Shown here piece after piece: positions 15,656 through 21,698 of a stretch of 21,698 nucleotides of DNA. Position numbers and translations under genes: made by a program. The notes beneath the pieces are model-generated. The model made no database searches, was not told where the DNA came from, and saw only the letters and a list, made by a program, of their open reading frames with translations. The stretch covers positions 1 through 21,698 of the forward strand of contig JAQGAU010001064.1 of NCBI GenBank assembly GCA_034698045.1. The letters run 5' to 3'. This DNA is from Paramacrobiotus richtersi. Taxonomy: Eukaryota > Tardigrada > Eutardigrada > Parachela > Macrobiotidae. Position 1 is the first letter of the stretch. Each line of letters starts with the position of its first letter.

Positions 15656-18600
15656 CTAATGGCGCTTAGAAGGACATGGAATCGGCATTACATTTTCATA
15701 CTGCACTTTATCGATTTTATCAACTTCTACCAGCCGTCCATTTTCATCACGGGTCCATTCTTTTCGCTGGTCCGGTTCTGAATCAGCCCTCGCATTGGCC
15801 TGTTGACGTCGACCTGTACCCGCACTATCTCCACTAGGTGTGATATTATCAAGCTTTCCATCGATCCGGGAACCTATAACAAAACAATGCACAATATTTC
15901 GATGAATCAAGACTTGTTCTTAGTAGAATACCTGATTTTTCTCTGGGCACCTTAGCATTTACCATATCAGTCAGTTTTTTCAGCGCTGATCCGACTAATC
16001 CTCTCCCGCTTGATGATGGATGTATTTCTAAAAATCAGATCTGTACTCAACTTCTGCTTTGAGTTACAAAAAGGTAAAAGTACTGATGAGTAAATTAATT
16101 TACCCTGAACTGTTGAACTAGTCGCACTGACCGCTTCCACTCCCAGGGATCCCTCACCACCGCCACGCATCTCTGGTTCTTTAGCTGTGAAGAACAACTC
16201 ATTTTACTATTTTATTCAAATGACAATTCACCTTGTTTTGTACTAATATGTTTTCAGTTCTTATACTACTGCTAAAATAATAGCATCGGTTTCCCGGATC
16301 TTACATTGCGCCGGGGTTGCATGATGTTCCACAGGTACGGTTATCATTACTGGGGTCTGGTCGTGTAGTTGAGCCTCGTTATTCACTAGATCCGGAGACC
16401 TCCCATCACCTTCAGCGAGAACCTCAATGTCCTCATGCGGATTTCCAAACTGATGCACATATTCATTATAATTATGAACGCTTGGCGGGGCGGCCGGATT
16501 ACCCGCCTTCAGAAACTGAACCGATGATTCCCTTTCTCTCCGATTTGAAAATCGCGGCGGTCGGTGTTTGATTGGCTGAGCATATTCATTCTGGAATCGA
16601 CCATCAACAATTCGCAAACTGCCTGATCGGCGCACTCTTTTCGGATCAAAATTAATAGCATCAGATGCACTACTTATTACTGATTCCTCTCGCTGACGCT
16701 GATCACTCTTCCCAACATCAACAGATTGATGACATGACTCTGAAGACAGTCCTGCAGGAAATTCAGGCCGATAGCGACGTGCAGGACTGATGCGACGCCA
16801 AACGCGGGTCGCTACTTTGGAAACACCACGAACTGAAAACCGCTCGGGACTGACTCGATTCCAACAACGGGCCACTCCTTTCGAGGCACACCGTATCACC
16901 AGAAGTGTAACCACCAGTAGGACTAAAATCACAAATCCTACACCAATCCCCCAGATATCTTCTATTTTCAGGCGAAATCCCGTAAACTCTGCAACACACG
17001 GAGGACAAGTTGAACACACACACACCAGTGTACTGCTTTCCATCGTCAAATCCGGCACTCGCGTCCCTGAAGTGATTGTGTCACGGTACAGCTCGGTAGC
17101 CAGCATGTCTACAGCTGTAGACGTTAGAGGACCAACTTCATCAACTGGAAGTACAGTTATATTGAATACTTCTGAAATTAACGTAGTGCTGGTCATCTCT
17201 TTTTCCGAAGTATCCATGGTCGGTAGAGCAGTAACCGGTAAAATTCTAACGAGCTGATCAACACCCGGGGTCCTGTTAATGACCGTTTCCGGTACTGTGC
17301 TCGTTGAATCCGTTTCCGGTACTGCACTAATGGAACTAACTGAAGCCTGTGTATAATCACTGCTGTATTCCAGCGTTACAGGTGTTGAAGACGATTTTGA
17401 TGTGCTTTCAGCTCGCGTAATTTCCGGAGCGCTCGTTTCGACCAATACCGTTAACGAAGTCAGTTCACCGACTGCGGAAGTCGTAAATGATGGGGATAGT
17501 GATGATAATGTTGATGATGATAACCCAATGCTTGTTGTACTCTTTTCAGTTATTGCTGATAATTCCTCGCTATGAAGATTATGCAAACCAATTGTCGTTT
17601 GTGGAATACTAGTCAAGGTAAATTCAGGATCTCTTGAAGTCGGTACAACCCTCGGTATTGGTAATCTCCAATTCGGTACAACAGTTTCTGTAGTTTTTAC
17701 GATGGTGTCAGTTAATTCAACATATTCCACGTCCGGCATCAAAACTGTTGAATATAACGGTGATAATTGTTCAGAAAAAACTGCTGATGCGCCCTTGCTC
17801 TCTACCGTGATAGCCTGCATTGTTGTAGTGCCTGACCCAATAATATATGAAATACCGGTAACATCTTCAGTTGTGGTAGATACGATCATATCTTCCATAC
17901 CCATACCCAAAGCGGATGATGATACTACATGTGATGCTGGATAATTATAAACAGCTGTAGAATCATAGCCCGGTGTAGTAAATTCCGAAATTAAACCCAT
18001 GTCCGCTGTATAATCCACGTTTTCCATTGTACTGAACTCAATCTTACCACTGGTATCTGCATGAGATGGTTGCATTGAAGGAATAACCAATTCCCGTGGT
18101 GTTATAGGTGTTGGAGATGAAGTAATCGGTGAACTGGTTACCAATTCGGACCAAGAACAGCAGGGTGCATGCGAACATCCAGCACGTAAGTCTACAAACG
18201 ATCAAAAAGTAGTGCTCGTTACTCGTTACAATTCAGTCAGGCGGCATACCCCTAGACTCGGTGAGCTGATGTAAGGCATAACTTTATTAGGCATTCTCTG
18301 TACAGACTAAAATTAACCCTTACCTTTTCCACATGATGACAGTACGAACAGATTCAGTTTCTCCAAGCACTCGAGTTCCCGACAGCGAGCTCCATCAAAT
18401 GCAGTATCCCCAAGCATGATCATTTTTAAATCTGGAAAATTATGAGTTGGACGCCAGTTTGGAAGAACATCCACGTTCGACTTGGACATATCGAGAACCC
18501 TAACATTAGGCATGATCAAATGTGGAAAATTATCCAAGGGCCAGCTCGTAACACGGCGGTCTGCGCATTTCCAAAGCGTTTCACGACACTGACAATATGG

Positions 18601-18687
18601 AGGGCAGTATATCGGAATAACGCCATTTTCCACGCACACTACACTGCACAACAACAGTAAGTACTGAAAAATCATTTTCAGAACCAT
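15656..18687 (-). CDS. Type I membrane protein: signal peptide, LRR cap, mucin-like stalk, TM helix, basic tail; four exons
   Basis: The proposed exons are 18687-18324, 18191-16305, 16184-16104 and 15873-15656 (about 849 residues). All three introns are phase 1, with GTAAGG, GTAAGA and GTAAAT donors and pyrimidine-rich acceptors. Exon 1 has a hydrophobic signal peptide and an LRR N-terminal cap with C-x3-C-x-C-x6-C, followed by one or two degenerate leucine-rich segments. Exon 2 opens with a Cys-rich patch, then about 370 Ser/Thr/Pro-rich residues (a mucin-like stalk, probably O-glycosylated), then V-C-V-C-S-T-C-P-P-C and a 22-residue transmembrane helix (about 16953-16888). The cytoplasmic part has a repeated basic W-x-R-[VI]-S-P motif. 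It is on the strand opposite to the eIF2-beta-like gene, converging with it. Longer introns than in the viral genes argue for a host origin; a captured receptor-like viral gene is the alternative. No family name can be given. Confidence 0.6.
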
Positions 18688-18705
18688 GCCAGATTGAAAA
18701 AACAA

Positions 18706-21267
18706 GCAACAATGCTAACTCAAGCAGGGGAACAGGCAGATTCAAAAACAATCAGTCTGACTCTTTCTGCTAAATGTTAGACTGGAGTCCGCTCGGATAT
18801 TTTTATGCAGGCCGTGTGGTCTGTTTCGGTCAGCTGATGACTCATGCAGTCGTGTATGAAAATCATGAATCCAAACTTTTAAAAGTACTCCATACTGCAT
18901 TTCTTTACGTATTTGGTTTAATTGTTATGGCGCAATTTTGAATGATAAAAACGCATAGGAATGCACTTTTCTGAGTAAAACCATAACAACACAATGCTTA
19001 TTTTGGTTACATGTTTCACACTGCAGACAAGCTGACCATTTCAACTATTAAAATTATGGCGGGTTATGTTTTATGGTTTGTACGTGAGTGCAGGCGATAC
19101 TTTGATCGCCGGCTTCCGCCGGCCGTGTACTGCCGTGACTTGTATCATCAGCAGGGCACGATAACCCATATGCGTAACGAGGCGGACATTTAATACGGGT
19201 GGTTTCTACACCGTGACAAATTAACATGCTTTAATTTATATATCCCACTAATACTACTTTGTATCAGTATCTTCATCACATATTAATTAATATAATAATA
19301 CCAAAATTCAAGAATACTCCAAAGCGTCATAGATGGTGCACCCCTAGAGTTACGATGTCGGTACGCCACGATATAAATATAAAATATTAAATATGTGATG
19401 CTTCAACTTCTGGGGGAAGAGTTCCTCAATTGTATCCGTTCGTCTCGCTACACAACTATACAAGGAATTGGTGTTGTATACCGTTTTCGACTACTCGGTA
19501 ATGCAAAGGGACAAAATTAAAGCGCTTCTGGCTGAGCGACTGTATAGACTCTCCATCGTCATCGCCGCCGCACCACAAGCGGTAAAAGTCGAAGACTTTT
19601 TAAAAGTTTGGCCTGTTTGGGTTTATTTTTCGGATTATTTTGCAGTCAGCGACTCAGCAGTGCCCGCTGCTTACAGGAAGTTTTGTGCTTTGCCATTTCG
19701 TATCAGCTTATGTATTCAGCGTATAAAGAAGACATTTGTTTTGTTGAAAACGTCGGGAATTTTTTCAGCTTTAGTTCGGATTCAGGTAAAGGTTCTGTCG
19801 TCTTTTGGACAGTTTTGGTAATTTGAACGTCGGACAACGAGAAAACCGTACATGAATGCTTTAGGCTGATAGCTTTCTTCAAAAGAATTAATCTAGAGTT
19901 AAGAACTTAATATGGCCTTACTGCCAGAGTTGGCTTTTCAGAGAAGAGAGAAGCACTGGCATTGCACAGGACTGCTGCGATTCTTAGCGTAAATCTAAAT
20001 TATAACGCCGTGTGAATGCGGATGAGTTATTATATGATTTCTTTTAGTTTACTTCGTAATTTTTTAGGCTTAATAATTTAGACATTCTTGCCGACAACAA
20101 ACTGTTCGAATTTGACCATTGGGTTCCTCGTTTCAATATAGGCTCTGTAAGTGAATGAGGGAAAGTATTCTAAATTCCAGTATGTTTTGCTACATCTGTA
20201 ATCGAAATGTTGTTTTAATTTTTAAAGTTAAATATTTTAACTTCTTTATGAGTTGGCACTTGGCGCTAAATAAAATATCTGCGGCGTGTTGAATCGCGCG
20301 GATCATTCAGTATTGCACTTCCATGACAAGCGCTCTGACGGATGAAGTTTAGGGCGTTACGTTGGACTATTTTAGGTCTTTAAAACTTGCTGTAGTTTAT
20401 GTTTTATTTTAAGAACTCTGTTAAATTGAGTTGTACTTTTCATTCGGGTAATAGATTTTTTCTTTTTGTGCATATGTCAAAGTATGCCCATAGCGCTGCA
20501 TTCCCTGTAAGAAACAATGTCTTTTTCATTCCGGAACAGGGTTCCAGCCGCTGACAGCTTTACTGGTAGTGCGTGCAGTGACCCGTTTCAGTAGCGCTGT
20601 TTTCGGATGCGGGTTGCAGAGTCTCAGACCAAAACATCATCTGCTATTCGTTGCTCGCATTGCAGTGAACAGTATTATTACAAAAAATACAGGGTGATTA
20701 GCTAATATTTATATTATATTGTTATAATTACATTCAGTTTTGAAGTACAGATAATATTTTTTTGCTGATTTTTAACCCAGCAAAAAGCGTCAGTTTGTGT
20801 CCGCAAGGATGTGGTAAGTGCCACTGCGTCTTAGTACTTAGTGAAACATTGCCTTTGGAGGGAAATTTGCAAAAAACTCTAACTGCTAAAGCCTGAAAAG
20901 GACAAAAAAACTCTGCACATTGGGTAGTTTCCAACGCACTGGTTCAGTTTTCTGGTCAAATATCCCTCAAATATATTGTGTTCCCTCAAATATTCGACTT
21001 GCTCGTAAGAATTTGACAGTTTTTTCTCTCTTCGTACTGCAGTGTTTAAAAACATCTGAAATTCAGAATATGTAAAACTCTGTAAGCAAGTCGAATCACC
21101 ATAGTTCTACTTCAGTTTTGCTTTGTTTCACAGGACTGTTGGGTCAACAATGGAGGGATGAACCTCCAAAAACCTGATTATTTTGCGCAATTTATGGTTG
21201 AAAACCTGTACTGAGATTAACCACTTCTTGGCCGGTTCTTCGACGGATCACTGGAAGAACAGCCACA
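18706..21267. other. About 2.5 kb without a supportable gene
   Basis: Several short frames occur on both strands but they lack convincing starts, domains or splice context. One 16-bp perfect hairpin, GCCGGC-TTCC-GCCGGC, is at 19108-19123. Base composition is uneven and AT-rich near 19220-19400 and 20690-20770. I see no tRNA, no recognisable transposon protein and no tandem array. The right end of the viral element may lie in or before this stretch. Confidence 0.5.
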
Positions 21268-21698
21268 ATGAAGATCGACCGTAGCAAGAACAAGAAGGTC
21301 CGTGCCGATCCGGTACGTCTATAGACATTATATCTTTACCGAACTCTCGAAGTTTAGCTTGCACCACAGTAGAACAGGCCTTTTTGCGCATATTGGAAGA
21401 GTACCACTATGGAGTTGAACATTATGATTCATCCCGGGATTTTCGCATGTTTCCCGTTTCCGTATGAAACCTTTTTAGCCTTTCGTACAGCAGTCTTTCC
21501 GGATATTCAGCGGGATCATCCGCAAGTAGCAACATATTAATTTTGTTCCTTGTTGTATCGAAACGTATTGTTCTTAGTACTGACGTTGTTGATGTTTCTG
21601 AGTTCACGGTTTGTTTGAACTTTTGCAGCCACCGGATACCAAAGCCGTGATACAGTCTTTAATGGCTGCCGCTAACGATGATGCCGCGTTTCTGAAGG
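21268..21698 (+). CDS. 5' part of an unidentified, probably host, multi-exon gene
   Basis: A possible first coding exon 21268-21312 (15 codons, Lys/Arg-rich, CACAATGAAG context) ends at a GTACGT donor. A second exon starts at 21629 after TTTTGCAG and stays open to the window end, reading P-P-D-T-K-A-V-I-Q-S-L-M and onwards, a sequence that looks like real, helical protein. The phase is 0 on both sides and the intron would be 316 nt. I do not recognise the protein. The intron size is closer to that of the membrane-protein gene than to the viral genes. Confidence 0.4.

Noticed and set aside
19108-19123. GC-rich hairpin as a transcription terminator
   Set aside because: Such hairpins do not terminate nuclear mRNA genes, and no gene ends here.
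19468-19826. Two overlapping plus-strand frames in the gene-poor stretch
   Set aside because: The longer starts with TTG; neither shows a domain, splice context or promoter. A fragment of a repeat is possible but not supportable.
20734-20934. Minus-strand 66-codon frame
   Set aside because: No recognisable features and a low-complexity setting; most likely chance.
15413-21267. Terminal inverted repeat of the element
   Set aside because: The left end is outside the window, so no inverted match can be tested; no internal match was found by eye.
21422-21607. Minus-strand 61-codon frame
   Set aside because: It starts with GTG and lies within the proposed intron of the right-edge gene, with no supporting signal.

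Overview
The window is metazoan-type nuclear DNA carrying most of an integrated (or very recently integrated) double-stranded DNA virus of the Polinton/Maverick-adintovirus group. The evidence is the co-occurrence, within about 15 kb, of a protein-primed type B DNA polymerase, a FtsK/HerA-type packaging ATPase (cut by the window start), a double-jelly-roll major capsid protein, a penton-type minor capsid protein and a retrovirus-like DDE integrase. TATA boxes, AATAAA signals and GT-AG introns point to a eukaryotic nucleus. I cannot name the host species.

Layout: 1-789 (-) packaging ATPase; 839-4855 (-) DNA polymerase with two small introns; 5145-5678 (+) protein with two BIR (IAP)-like zinc modules; 5945-6949 (-) ribonucleotide reductase small subunit with an in-frame stop just before its C-terminal tail; 7424-8262 (+) an unrecognised, probably three-exon protein; 8337-8972 and 9211-9882 (+) two thymidylate kinase paralogues; 10132-11713 (-) major capsid protein with one intron; about 11729-11932 (-) a very basic pX-like reading frame; 12136-12993 (-) penton; 13072-14049 (-) integrase; 14341-14877 (+) a tandem double-stranded RNA-binding protein; 14880-15412 (+) a two-exon protein resembling the C-terminal half of eIF2-beta.

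From 15656 to 18687 (-) lies a four-exon type I membrane protein: signal peptide, LRR N-terminal cap, long Ser/Thr-rich stalk, transmembrane helix and basic tail. Its introns (132, 120 and 230 nt) are longer than those proposed in the viral genes (59-70 nt), so it may be a host gene or a recent capture. About 2.5 kb with no supportable gene follows, and then the first exons of an unidentified, probably host, gene start at 21268.

Reading the set together: polymerase and integrase replicate and insert the genome; ATPase, capsid and penton build particles; the reductase and the two kinases would raise dNTP supply; the BIR-like, dsRNA-binding and eIF2-beta-like proteins look like an accessory set aimed at apoptosis, dsRNA sensing and translation control. 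The large reductase subunit and the adenain-like protease usual in this group are not visible here. The element continues past the left edge, so its terminal inverted repeats cannot be checked.
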